The notes under the pieces are model-generated. The model had not been told where the DNA came from. It worked only from the letters and a program-made list of their open reading frames with translations, and did not search any database. From positions 1,736,001-1,800,000 of the forward strand of contig OZ250179.1 in NCBI GenBank assembly GCA_965238125.1: 64,000 nucleotides of DNA, read 5' to 3'. A program made the translations under genes and the position numbers. Shown here piece after piece: positions 52,646-61,244 of the stretch. Source of the stretch: UBA6623 sp965238125. Lineage in GTDB: Bacteria > Acidobacteriota > Terriglobia > Bryobacterales > UBA6623. How positions within the stretch are numbered: position 1 is the stretch's first letter; the number at the start of each line of letters is the position of its first letter.

Positions 52646-53325
52646 CCGAATACTTCCGGCAAACCTTCACGATCGCGGGTAAAGACCTCCGCGCCGAATT
52701 TCGCAACAAGGAGGTCCTGAACGCCGCCGTTGCGTTTACGCTTGTCGTGTTGCTGTTGTTCAGCTTCTCTTTCGACCCGATTATTAACGCGGATGCGCGT
52801 GACATGGCGGGCGGACTGTTGTGGGTCGTTTATTTGTTCGCCGCAATCTTGATCCTCAACCGCAGTTTCGCCCGCGAAACGGCGGGCGGGTGCTTGGATG
52901 CCCTGGTGGCTTCGCCGATTCCGGCGAGCGCGGTTTTCGGCGGCAAGCTTCTCGCCAACGCGCTGTTGCTGCTTCTGATCGAGCTGCTCTCGTTGCCGGT
53001 CTTCGGGATTTTCTACGACGTGGCGTGGATGGAGAAATTCGGCGATCTACTCCCTGTACTTGTGCTGGGAACATGGGGCATCACCGCGGTGGGAACGATC
53101 TTCAGCGCCGTGACGGCGGGCAACCGTTTGCGCGAATTGATGCTGCCGTTGTTGGTTTTCCCCATCACTTTGCCCGTGCTCATGGCTTGCGTCAAGCTCA
53201 CGACCTTGATCCTTACCGGAGAGCCGATCGGCGATTCGGTGATCTGGCTTAAGCTCTTGGTCGCCTTCGCGGTGATCTTCACGCTGCTCGGCGGCGTGCT
53301 GCTCGAAGCCGTTCTGCTCGCTTGA
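52642..53325 (+). CDS. ccmB: Haem exporter protein CcmB-like
   Basis: 227 aa from GTG 52642 (GTGA overlap with ccmA). The N-terminus QTFTIAGKDLRAEFRNKEVL is the CcmB hallmark. Six hydrophobic segments follow (VAFTLVVLLLFSFSF, WVVYLFAAILILNRSF, ALLLLLIELLSLPVFGIFY, VLVLGTWGITAVGTIFSAV, LPLLVFPITLPVLMACVKL, VAFAVIFTLLGGVLLEAVLL). The periplasmic loop after helix 2 contains ETAGGCLDALVASPIP. It is last in the three-gene operon. Remaining ccm genes (C-H) are not in the window. Confidence 0.92.
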   Translation: MTEYFRQTFTIAGKDLRAEFRNKEVLNAAVAFTLVVLLLFSFSFDPIINADARDMAGGLLWVVYLFAAILILNRSFARETAGGCLDALVASPIPASAVFGGKLLANALLLLLIELLSLPVFGIFYDVAWMEKFGDLLPVLVLGTWGITAVGTIFSAVTAGNRLRELMLPLLVFPITLPVLMACVKLTTLILTGEPIGDSVIWLKLLVAFAVIFTLLGGVLLEAVLLA

Positions 53326-53411
53326 CGTTTTCCGTTAAGGGCTACGACGAAGCGAAGTCTCCTCCAGGTCCGTGATTGCGCCGGCCCCCTCCCTGGTTCA
53401 CACTAAAAGCA

Positions 53412-54296
53412 ATGCCCCCAAGCGTTCGCAAAGCCGTCTTCCCCGCCGCCGGATTGGGAACCCGCTTCCTGCCCGCGACCAAGTCCCAGCCTAAGGAGAT
53501 GCTGCCGCTTGTCGACAAGCCGATTATTCAATACGGCGTGGAAGAGGCGCTGGCGTCGGGCGTCGAAAACATTGTCGTCGTGACCGGGCGGGGAAAGGCC
53601 GCGATTGAAGACCACTTTGACGTCAGCTTCGAGCTCGAGCATACGCTCGAAGCCCGCGGCAAAACCGGCGAACTCGAATCGGTACGCCGCATCTCCGACT
53701 TGGTCTCGATTTCCTACATCCGCCAAAAAGAAGCCCTCGGCCTGGGGCACGCCGTCTCGATCACCGAGGAACTCATCGGCGACGAACCTTTCGCCGTGGT
53801 GCTGGCCGACGACGTCATTCACAGTGAGACGCCTTGCCTCAGGCAGTTGCTGGACGTCCACGAGAAGTTCCAAGCGGCGGTGGTCGCCGTGATGGAAGTT
53901 CCGCCCGATCGCATTTCCGCCTACGGGGTTGTCGACGCCGAGCCGGTTGAGGACGATGGCGCCGGGGGACGCCTCTATCGCGTGAACAATCTGGTCGAGA
54001 AACCCCCGGTCGACCAAGCCCCATCGAACCTGGCCGTTATCGGGCGTTACGTCCTGCCGCCGGAAATTTTCCGGCACCTCAACGCCCTCGAACCCGGTTC
54101 GGGCGGCGAGTTACAGTTGACCGACGCCATCAACGCCTTGGTCAAGCAGCGTCCCGTCTACGCCTATCGCTTCGAGGGCAAACGCTACGACGCCGGGGAC
54201 AAACTCGGTTTCCTCGAAGCCACGGTCGAATACGCCCTGCGCCGCGACGGCCTAGGCGACAAATTCGGCGCGTATCTCAGGAGCCTCAAGCTGTAG
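53412..54296 (+). CDS. galU: UTP--glucose-1-phosphate uridylyltransferase
   Basis: 294 aa from ATG 53412. Bacterial GalU motifs: AVFPAAGLGTRFLPATKSQP, KEMLPLVDKPIIQYGVEEAL, FAVVLADDVIHSETPCLRQL, YGVVDAEPVEDDGAGG, VEKPPVDQAPSNLAVIGRYV and a C-terminal ELQLTDAINALVKQRPVYAY. It makes UDP-glucose for polysaccharides and glycolipids. The length is standard and the gene looks intact. A short 87-base spacer separates it from ccmB; it may have its own promoter. Confidence 0.96.
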   Translation: MPPSVRKAVFPAAGLGTRFLPATKSQPKEMLPLVDKPIIQYGVEEALASGVENIVVVTGRGKAAIEDHFDVSFELEHTLEARGKTGELESVRRISDLVSISYIRQKEALGLGHAVSITEELIGDEPFAVVLADDVIHSETPCLRQLLDVHEKFQAAVVAVMEVPPDRISAYGVVDAEPVEDDGAGGRLYRVNNLVEKPPVDQAPSNLAVIGRYVLPPEIFRHLNALEPGSGGELQLTDAINALVKQRPVYAYRFEGKRYDAGDKLGFLEATVEYALRRDGLGDKFGAYLRSLKL

Positions 54297-54447
54297 AGGC
54301 TCTGGTCGGTTGCCGGGGGGGGCCCACGACTGGAATTGGGTGCGTTGACGGTGCTTTGAAGCCTCAAGGACCACTCCCCGAACAGGACAGCCGCCCAGGG
54401 CAGAGGTGCTTCCGCGCGGGCTACGCGAGACGAAGTGCGAACTCGTC

Positions 54448-55830
54448 CTACACGAACAATTCGGTGATTTCGCGGTTGGCGATGACGCCGGTGGGCGATA
54501 GCGGCTCGACGTAATAAAAGGCGCGGCCCGAGGGCGTGGTCTCGACCTTCGTCTGCCAGTCGATGCCCATCGCTGAGTAGATCGTTGTGGCGACGTCTTC
54601 CATGTAGACGGGGCGTTTGGCGCTCCAGCCGTTGTCGATGATCTTGGCGCCCATTTCGTCGGTTCCACCGAGCACGCGATCGCCTTGGACGCCACCTCCG
54701 GCGAACAAGATCGTCGCCGCATAGGGGTAGTGGTCCCGTCCGTCGAGATCGGACAGTTCCCCCGGTGTTCGTCCGAACTCGCCCATGGCGACAACGAGGG
54801 TTTCGTCAAGCAACGTACCGCCACCAGGCTGCTTTGTGGATTCGAGGTCGTCGAGCAACGAGCAAAGGCCGGCGTCGAGGTCCGCGGACATCTGATAGTG
54901 CTTTTTGCGGTCGCTGAAGATTTTCGTGTGGTGGTCCCAGTCTTCTTGCGAGAGAAAGATAAAACGAGTGCCCGCGTCGGCGCGGACCAGATTGCGAGAC
55001 AGCAAAAAGGCATCGCCGGTCACCGAGGAACCGTAGCGTTTGCGGTCTTCGGCGTCGAGTTGAAAGACCTCGGCGTTACGTTGGTCCGACATCAAGTTGA
55101 CCGCGCCTTCGTAGTAATTGTGGAAGTCGCGATAGGTCTTGGCTTCCAGGCCGGGATCGGTGCGCAAACGGGAATCGAAACGCTTGAGCAGTTCCCAGCG
55201 TCGCTGAAAAGTTTCGCGCTCGTCGGCGGGGGGCGCGAAGGACGACAGGTCGGCTCGGGTATTGATGTGGAACGGCGCGTAGGTCGCCGGCAAAAAGCCC
55301 GGTCCGAGTAGTCCGGCCAGGTTGTAAAGCGTGTTAAAGGCCACGTAAGGGGGCAGGGAATCGGTCGGTCGCCTTTCCTTTTCGACTTCGGAAGAAACCA
55401 CCGCGCCGACCGGCGGGATCTCCGGCGCCAGAGCGGGGTTGTGCGGATGCGCCGCCTGGCAGTAATACTGGCCGCGGCCGTGCTGGCTCTCCCAAGCATG
55501 GAATGAGCGGATCAGGGCGACTTTGTCGAGGCGTTGAGCGAGCCGCGGATAAAGTGACATCGGCCACTTGATACCGTTGGAAAGCCTTTGAATATCGAAG
55601 TCCCCGGGCGTCCAGGAGCCTTCCTTTAGATCCCAGCTATCGACGTGGCTGGGGCCGCCGGCGAGCATCACGAAGATGCAGAAGCGGGCCGAGCCGCGGG
55701 GTTCGTTGCGTCCGGCGGCGCGGACTTGCGAGGGTTTGAGCAGCGGAAGGAACGAGTAGCCGGTCGCCGTCAGCCCGCCCAACCGCAGCACCTCGCGCCG
55801 GGAGAGAAACATGTCTTGGAATCGCGTCAT
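54448..55830 (-). CDS. DUF1501 domain-containing protein (module 3)
   Basis: About 460 aa from ATG 55830, which follows GGAAGAGG. The twin-arginine-type start is FLSRREVLRLGGLTATGYSF. Landmarks are FCIFVMLAGGPSHVDSWDLK, HAWESQHGRGQYYCQAAHPH, FLSQEDWDHHTKIFSDRKKH, VVAMGEFGRTPGELSDLDGR and DHYPYAATILFAGGGVQGDR. It belongs to a different DUF1501 subgroup from modules 1 and 2 (shorter, with GRGQYYC). It lies 90 bases after its DUF1549 partner; two hairpins sit between them. Confidence 0.9.
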   Translation of the reverse strand: MTRFQDMFLSRREVLRLGGLTATGYSFLPLLKPSQVRAAGRNEPRGSARFCIFVMLAGGPSHVDSWDLKEGSWTPGDFDIQRLSNGIKWPMSLYPRLAQRLDKVALIRSFHAWESQHGRGQYYCQAAHPHNPALAPEIPPVGAVVSSEVEKERRPTDSLPPYVAFNTLYNLAGLLGPGFLPATYAPFHINTRADLSSFAPPADERETFQRRWELLKRFDSRLRTDPGLEAKTYRDFHNYYEGAVNLMSDQRNAEVFQLDAEDRKRYGSSVTGDAFLLSRNLVRADAGTRFIFLSQEDWDHHTKIFSDRKKHYQMSADLDAGLCSLLDDLESTKQPGGGTLLDETLVVAMGEFGRTPGELSDLDGRDHYPYAATILFAGGGVQGDRVLGGTDEMGAKIIDNGWSAKRPVYMEDVATTIYSAMGIDWQTKVETTPSGRAFYYVEPLSPTGVIANREITELFV

Positions 55831-55860
55831 GGCCGGAACCTCTTCCTGTCGCACTCCTGG

Positions 55861-55906
55861 ACCGGCTTGAGAGCCGGTCACGCAAGGACCGGCACGAGTG
55901 CCGGTC
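55861..55906. repeat. Two adjacent GCCGG hairpins between module 3 genes
   Basis: ACCGGCT-4-AGCCGGT (55861-55878) and GACCGGCAC-GA-GTGCCGGTC (55887-55906, 9-bp stem) lie in the 90-base gap between the DUF1549 stop and DUF1501 start. This could set relative expression of the two genes or mark a small intergenic repeat. Confidence 0.6.
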
Positions 55907-55920
55907 GCCACCGGACACCC

Positions 55921-57795
55921 TCAATAGTTAAATACGAAATCCAGCTTGTTCATCAACACCCACTGCAGGTCTTCGCCCCCGGCGGTCGGCCCTCGCTCGG
56001 CTAACAATCGCACCGACTCGGTTTTCTCCGCTTCGGTTGGCCAACGGGAAAGGAAGCGCAGGAAGAGCTCATCCGCGAGATCCTCGGATTCTATCGCCGG
56101 CTCTTGGCGCAACAGTTTGCCGAGGTGCGAATCGGCCTCGGCCTTGATCTTCGATTTGACAAAAGGTCCGTTCATCAACAAAACCGCCTGCGTGATGGAA
56201 CCATCGGTCGTGGGCTCGTTCGACTCGCGGTTGGCTTGGCCGAAGGAGTTCAGGAAATACTCCATATCCTGTTTCCAGCCCGAGGCCAGGTATTTGTTGT
56301 GAACGATGTCGCGCGGGCCGCGGGTTTGGGTCAGAAATTTCGCCTTGTAGTCGGTCTTCGGGACCGGTATTTCGGTATAGAGGTCGGTCGCCTTGACCAC
56401 GGCGTCGTAGACTTGCTCGGCCGTCAGCCGGCGCGCGAATTTGCGCGCGAAATACTGCGCGTAAGAATCTTTCCATTCGCCTCGAAACCCCGAGGACAAC
56501 TGATAGGTACTGGATTCGACAATCAGGCGCATGAGGCGTCGAAGGTCGTAATCGTTCTCGCGAAAATCTTTCGCCAGGGCTTCGAGCAAAGCCGGGTGGC
56601 TGGCCTGAATCGTCCAATCGCCCTCGGGCGGGTTATCCGGGTCAAGGCGAGCCAGGTCAAAGTCGTCCGGCGGATCGACAATACCCACGCCCATGAACTC
56701 GGCCCAAAAGCGGTTGACCGTGGCGCGCGCGAACTGCGGATGGGACGTAAACATGCGCGCCAGCTCGTTGCGCAAGGGCTTGTCGGGGTCGGGTCTTTCG
56801 CCGGTGAAAATGAAGGCGGGTTCGATGAAACCGTCGGCGGTTCGGGGCAGTCGCACCGTGCTCGGGGCGTCTCCGCGATAACCCTGGCCCTTGTCGTCGA
56901 TTGAATATTCGTCTTGGATCAGCGTGATGTCGGTTCGGCGCAGCACGCGCGTCTTGCCGAAAAAGGCCGCTTGCTTCCAGAGTTCCTCGCGCTTGCGGGC
57001 GGTCAGCCAGATGTTGAGCTGCTCGAGGTGCTTGGCGCCATCGTGGCAAGAGACGCATTGCAGATTGACGCCCATGAAGTGCTTGAACAGATAGACCGTC
57101 ATGTCGTCGGCCGTATCCTCGTGCATCGTGATGTGGCAGGCGTCGCCGAAAACGACCCAGCGGACTAGATAGGACGCCGGGCCGACGTACCAATTGCTCA
57201 GCGCGCGGGCGGTGATCAACTCGCTCACGAGATCGTCGTAGGGTTGGTTGAATTGCAGCGAGTCGTAGATAAATCGATAGAAAAGGTTGCGGCCGTCGGT
57301 GCCGACTCGGCTGCCGCCGGTGCGCGCGATATCCGCATACCAGTAGGTCCAGCGCTCGAGATAAGGCTTGCTGCCGATCAGGCGGTCAATCAGCTTGTCG
57401 CGCTTTTCCGGGTCGTCGGAGGCGACAAACTCGCGAACCTCATCGGGGTAGGGAATGCGGCCTGTGAGGTCGAGCGATACGCGCCGCAGAAACTCCGCGT
57501 CGCCGGCGAGGGGCGCGTGGGGAATCCCGTCGCGTTCCATCTTGCTGAAGATGTGTTCGTCGATGAGGTTCTTGCGCGAAACATCGACGGGGTTGCCGGC
57601 CGGTTCGCCGGAGGCGACAAATTCGGTCAACTGAGAAGCTTGTTGGCGGCGATCGGCTTTGTTGACTTTGGGATGGTCGGCGGGGAGGTCTTTCGACGCT
57701 TCTGATTGCGCGAAAAGCCGGCCGCCGGTGGGGCTCGCGAGCACCCAGGCCGTGAGAGCCAAGACCAAGAGAACGGTTGGAAGACGCAACCTCAT
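55921..57795 (-). CDS. DUF1549/DUF1553-type protein without PSC1 cytochrome domain (module 3)
   Basis: 624 aa from ATG 57795, signal peptide PTVLLVLALTAWVLASPTGG. No N-terminal PSC1 domain is present, unlike modules 1 and 2. DUF1549 is seen in NLIDEHIFSKMERDGIPHAP, AEFLRRVSLDLTGRIPYPDE and LERWTYWYADIARTGG. One haem-like motif CVSCHDGAKHLEQLNIWL lies near residue 245, and the DUF1553-type end has NRFWAEFMGVGIVDPPDDFD and LMNKLDFVFNY. The partner is the downstream DUF1501 gene. This shorter, Solibacter-like version suggests a separate duplication history. Confidence 0.9.
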   Translation of the reverse strand: MRLRLPTVLLVLALTAWVLASPTGGRLFAQSEASKDLPADHPKVNKADRRQQASQLTEFVASGEPAGNPVDVSRKNLIDEHIFSKMERDGIPHAPLAGDAEFLRRVSLDLTGRIPYPDEVREFVASDDPEKRDKLIDRLIGSKPYLERWTYWYADIARTGGSRVGTDGRNLFYRFIYDSLQFNQPYDDLVSELITARALSNWYVGPASYLVRWVVFGDACHITMHEDTADDMTVYLFKHFMGVNLQCVSCHDGAKHLEQLNIWLTARKREELWKQAAFFGKTRVLRRTDITLIQDEYSIDDKGQGYRGDAPSTVRLPRTADGFIEPAFIFTGERPDPDKPLRNELARMFTSHPQFARATVNRFWAEFMGVGIVDPPDDFDLARLDPDNPPEGDWTIQASHPALLEALAKDFRENDYDLRRLMRLIVESSTYQLSSGFRGEWKDSYAQYFARKFARRLTAEQVYDAVVKATDLYTEIPVPKTDYKAKFLTQTRGPRDIVHNKYLASGWKQDMEYFLNSFGQANRESNEPTTDGSITQAVLLMNGPFVKSKIKAEADSHLGKLLRQEPAIESEDLADELFLRFLSRWPTEAEKTESVRLLAERGPTAGGEDLQWVLMNKLDFVFNY

Positions 57796-57983
57796 TGAGA
57801 GCCGCCTTTCTTTCCGCGGCGTCCGAGGGAAGGCGCCGCGGAACTTCGAAACAGCCGTTTTTCTATGTCACAGTGTAGAACTTTTGGCGGCACGTTGCAG
57901 TGGTCGCCGTGGTCCGCGGCGAGAACAGATTCGTTGGAGACGAGTCCGGACCACAAGACGAGCCGGCCGACGCCCAACCCGAT

Positions 57984-58751
57984 TCACCCCGCCTCGCCCG
58001 CCTTCCGCGCCGGCAGCAGCTCCACGTAAGGGTCCTTGGCCGACTCATCACCGTACTTGTCGTGGTGTCGGACCCATAACATCCCGTAAGGTAGATCCTG
58101 CTCGTCGCGGCCTCGGGGAACAATGTCGAGGAGGTGGTAGACGCCGAGAAACATGTCGAGGCCTCGGGCAAACGAGGAATAGGTGTGAAAGATATCCCCC
58201 TCCTCGTCTTTGAAGAAGACGCTGATGCCCGGTCCCTCGGTCGACGGAAAGAATCCCTGGCGGTAGTTGTAATACATTCGCTTTTCGTCCACCTGCTCTG
58301 AAGTGAACGACACGTTGAAGTCCCAGTTGAAGTCGCTTTCAAACGACGACACCCACTTGAAGTTCCAACCCATCCGACGCTTGAAAGCCTCGAGCTTAGC
58401 CAGCGGCGCCCGAGACACCGTCACCATAGTCACGTCACGTTGCTCGAGGTGAATGATCGATGGGTCGTAGTGGTCCCCCAACAGCGAACACGACTTGCAG
58501 CCTTCGTCCCATTCCGGGTCAAACATGAAGTGATAGACAATCAGCTGGCTCCGGCCGTCAAACAAATCCGACAGGGTCTCCGTCCCGTTCGGTCCGTCGA
58601 AGCTGTATTCCTTCTCGACCTTCTCCCATGGAAGTGCCTGCCGTTCGCGACTCAACTCGTCGCGAAGCCGCGTGAATTCCTTTTCCTTGGCGAGCAGCTC
58701 CTGACGGGCCGCAAGCCATTCATCGCCTGAAACGACTTTGTTGTTTTGCAT
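57984..58751 (-). CDS. DUF899 family thioredoxin-like protein
   Basis: 255 aa from ATG 58751 with GGAGGCCGAAA directly upstream. Family traits are VVSGDEWLAARQELLAKEKE, LSRERQALPWEKVEKEYSF, LFDGRSQLIVYHFMF, DEGCKSCSLLGDHYD (CxxC) and VSRAPLAKLEAFKRRMGWNF, then YNYRQGFFPSTEGPGISVFF. The fold is thioredoxin-like with a CxxC dithiol; the function of DUF899 is not settled. No signal peptide. It is transcribed alone; 57796-57983 upstream of module 3 shows nothing special. Confidence 0.9.
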   Translation of the reverse strand: MQNNKVVSGDEWLAARQELLAKEKEFTRLRDELSRERQALPWEKVEKEYSFDGPNGTETLSDLFDGRSQLIVYHFMFDPEWDEGCKSCSLLGDHYDPSIIHLEQRDVTMVTVSRAPLAKLEAFKRRMGWNFKWVSSFESDFNWDFNVSFTSEQVDEKRMYYNYRQGFFPSTEGPGISVFFKDEEGDIFHTYSSFARGLDMFLGVYHLLDIVPRGRDEQDLPYGMLWVRHHDKYGDESAKDPYVELLPARKAGEAG

Positions 58752-58980
58752 TTTCGGCCTCCAAGACTTGTCTCAACCCCGGCTCTATTTAAGCATAGAC
58801 CCGCCGCCGGATACCGAAACTTCTCAGGGCACTTGGGCGCCCCGCGGCCGTGACCGCGTCAGGCACGCCCACGCTCACTGGTGCGAACGGGATTTCGCGA
58901 CAGCTATCGAAAGACGCGAAGATTCCCGGCTGAGAGCCACCTTTGGGCAGACGCTTAATCGCTACACGCCGGCCGCCCCC

Positions 58981-60432
58981 CTACTTGCGCCAGAACCAAG
59001 GCGTCAGCAGAACGAGCGCGGAGTAGAACTCGAGGCGACCGGCAATCATACAAACACTCAAGACCCATTTGGCTCCGGCAGGCAGCCAGCCGTAGTTGTC
59101 GAACGGCCCAACTCCTCCAAACGCGGGGCCGATGTTGAATACCGCGGCAATAGCCGCGGTGAGCGACGTCAAGACATCCACACCCATTGAGGCCAGCAAC
59201 AGAGATGCCGACAAAATGACGGCGGCGGCAATGTCAACCAGGATCAGCAAGCTCTGAACCGTCGACTCCGGGATGACGCGCGATCCGAGACGAACCGCAA
59301 ACACGCCGCGCCGATTCACCATACGCTTGAATTCTCGGTCGACCACCTTGATGAGCAGCAACAGACGCGCAACTTTGAGACCGCCCGACGTAGAGCCCGT
59401 ACAGCCGCCGACGAACATCAAACCTAGAAGCAGCATTTGCCCGAGCGGATGCCACAGCTCAAAGTCGTCCGTCACAAGTCCCGTCGTGGTCGCAATCGAT
59501 GTGACTTGAAAGAAACCGGCGCGGAGCGCGGGCTCCCAGGCATAGCCGTTGTGAAAACGGAGCAAAACCGTGGCGACGACGCCGGCGATGAGAACGATGC
59601 TGACGTAAGCCCTAAGCTGGGCATCCTTCAGGACCGCGAGAGGGCTTCGCTCCAGCCAAAGCCGGTAGTGCAGAATCATGCTGATTCCGCCTAAGAACAT
59701 GAAAGTGATAATCGTGTATTCCACAGCTGGGTTCTGAAAGCTCGCGACGCTGGCGCCGCGGCTCGAGAACCCGCCGGTGCCCAAGACTGAGAACGTGTGG
59801 CACAGCGCATCGAAGTTACCCATTCCGGCCCAGCGCAGGGCGATGTACGAAGCGAGCGAAAGCCCCAAGTACACTTTCCACAGCGCCAATGCTGTCTCGG
59901 TAATCCGCGGCTTCAATTTCTCTGAGATCGCGCCAGAGAACTCAGCTCGGTAAAGGCTTGTGCCGCCGTGGCCGACGAGAGGTAGGACGGCCACCCCGAG
60001 TAATATGATTCCCATCCCGCCTATCCAGTGGGTGAGGCAACGCCAGAACAGAATCGGCTTTCCGAGGCGCTCGACGTCATTGAGGACGGTAGCGCCTGAC
60101 GCTGAAAACCCCGAAGCGGCCTCGAAGAATGCGTCTGTAAAGCTCGGAAACTCAGGCGAAAGGTAGAACGGGAGGCCGCCTAAGAGAGGCACCGAAGCCC
60201 AAGTGGCTGTTACCAAAAAAAGCGCTTCGCGCTGATGAAGTTCGCGAGTGGGACGGGGCAGCAGAGAAATCAAAAGACCGCCGGCCGATGCGCAAATGAA
60301 CAACGAGATCAGCAATGGCCGAAGCGGTCCGGATGATGTCAACAATCCATACAGAATCGGCGCCGTCAGCGCCACCGCCAGAAACAAGAGGAACTGCCCT
60401 AAGACGTAGCCGATTGAGTCGAACCGCAACAC
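58981..60432 (-). CDS. trkH: Potassium uptake protein TrkH
   Basis: 483 aa from GTG 60432. Four pore-loop repeats of the Trk/Ktr type are seen near ASGFSASGATVLNDVERLGK, VLGTGGFSSRGASVASFQ, TSIATTTGLVTDDFELW and FNIGPAFGGVGPFDNY, with the selectivity-filter glycines, and GGCTGSTSGGLKVARLLLLI in between. The protein is membrane-embedded and takes up K+. The usual regulatory TrkA gene is not adjacent (the 812-base region upstream holds no gene), so it must be elsewhere. The long gene-free flank could contain its regulation. Confidence 0.95.
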   Translation of the reverse strand: MLRFDSIGYVLGQFLLFLAVALTAPILYGLLTSSGPLRPLLISLFICASAGGLLISLLPRPTRELHQREALFLVTATWASVPLLGGLPFYLSPEFPSFTDAFFEAASGFSASGATVLNDVERLGKPILFWRCLTHWIGGMGIILLGVAVLPLVGHGGTSLYRAEFSGAISEKLKPRITETALALWKVYLGLSLASYIALRWAGMGNFDALCHTFSVLGTGGFSSRGASVASFQNPAVEYTIITFMFLGGISMILHYRLWLERSPLAVLKDAQLRAYVSIVLIAGVVATVLLRFHNGYAWEPALRAGFFQVTSIATTTGLVTDDFELWHPLGQMLLLGLMFVGGCTGSTSGGLKVARLLLLIKVVDREFKRMVNRRGVFAVRLGSRVIPESTVQSLLILVDIAAAVILSASLLLASMGVDVLTSLTAAIAAVFNIGPAFGGVGPFDNYGWLPAGAKWVLSVCMIAGRLEFYSALVLLTPWFWRK

Positions 60433-61244
60433 AGTGTCGAACCTGCTCGTTCAGGGCGTCCCGCGGCTAGCGGAGACGCGATGCGGACGGCCTCTGCTGA
60501 GCCAGAGCCGACGGGGCCCAAAGAATTACTGGAATGGCCGCTCTTCTTCGCATCCGTCGCCTCGGTTTGGCTGTGCTCGCGCCATGAGTATAGGTCGAAG
60601 TTCTGCTCCCGCGCAACGATCCTCGCCCTCCAGCGAGCCAGGCCGCTTCGAAGGCGCGCCGCACGGTAAACGTCTCGTCGATTCAAAGCTCGCGTGCTTA
60701 CGGAAAAAGAATGTCGCAATTTTTGTTTGAAAGGCGACAGTCGAGACACCTGTCGGATGTCTGTTTACATCATGAGGGAGATTTGTTAAAAGGGTCGATG
60801 AACGAACGCTCTCCTGGTGATGGAGGACATGACTCGATTCTCCCCGTTTCGGGTAAGGCTCCCGCCCGGCACAGGCGGGAAAGCCGGTCCCCCATTCCGC
60901 CTTCCCCGAGCTTTTCGAGGATTTCGCAATGGGAGATGGTTTGGCCGCCCATTGAGGCTCAATTCTATCGCTTGCAAGATAGCTGGCGAGAACAATCGAT
61001 GTCACAAACAGAAAGATTTATCTCGCTCAGGCTGTCGCGTCAGCTTGGGTTCCGGCTGCCCTGGAAGGCCGTGAGCGGGCTCAGGGACGAGATTACTCAT
61101 GCGAGATACCGATAATATCGACACTTATCTTCAGAGCAGCCCCATGTGATTTTCCGGCGGGACTTAAGCCTCCTTCCCGTCAAAGAATTATTCGGGCCGG
61201 GCTGCTTACGATCCGGCCGTTTTGCCCGCGACCTTGGGCGCCGA
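60433..61244. other. Gene-free interval between trkH and a sulfatase-like gene
   Basis: In this 812-base stretch I find no credible ORF on either strand: composition is mixed and short frames lack homologous-looking motifs. It includes inverted patches near 60865-60900 (GGCGGGAAAG / CTTTCCCGCC-like). It likely contains the trkH promoter on the minus strand, but no clear -35/-10 pair could be chosen. Confidence 0.4.

Noticed and set aside
60526..61005. 159-codon minus-strand frame in the gap upstream of trkH
   Set aside because: Low-complexity composition, no ribosome site, no motifs, and it overlaps palindromic patches.
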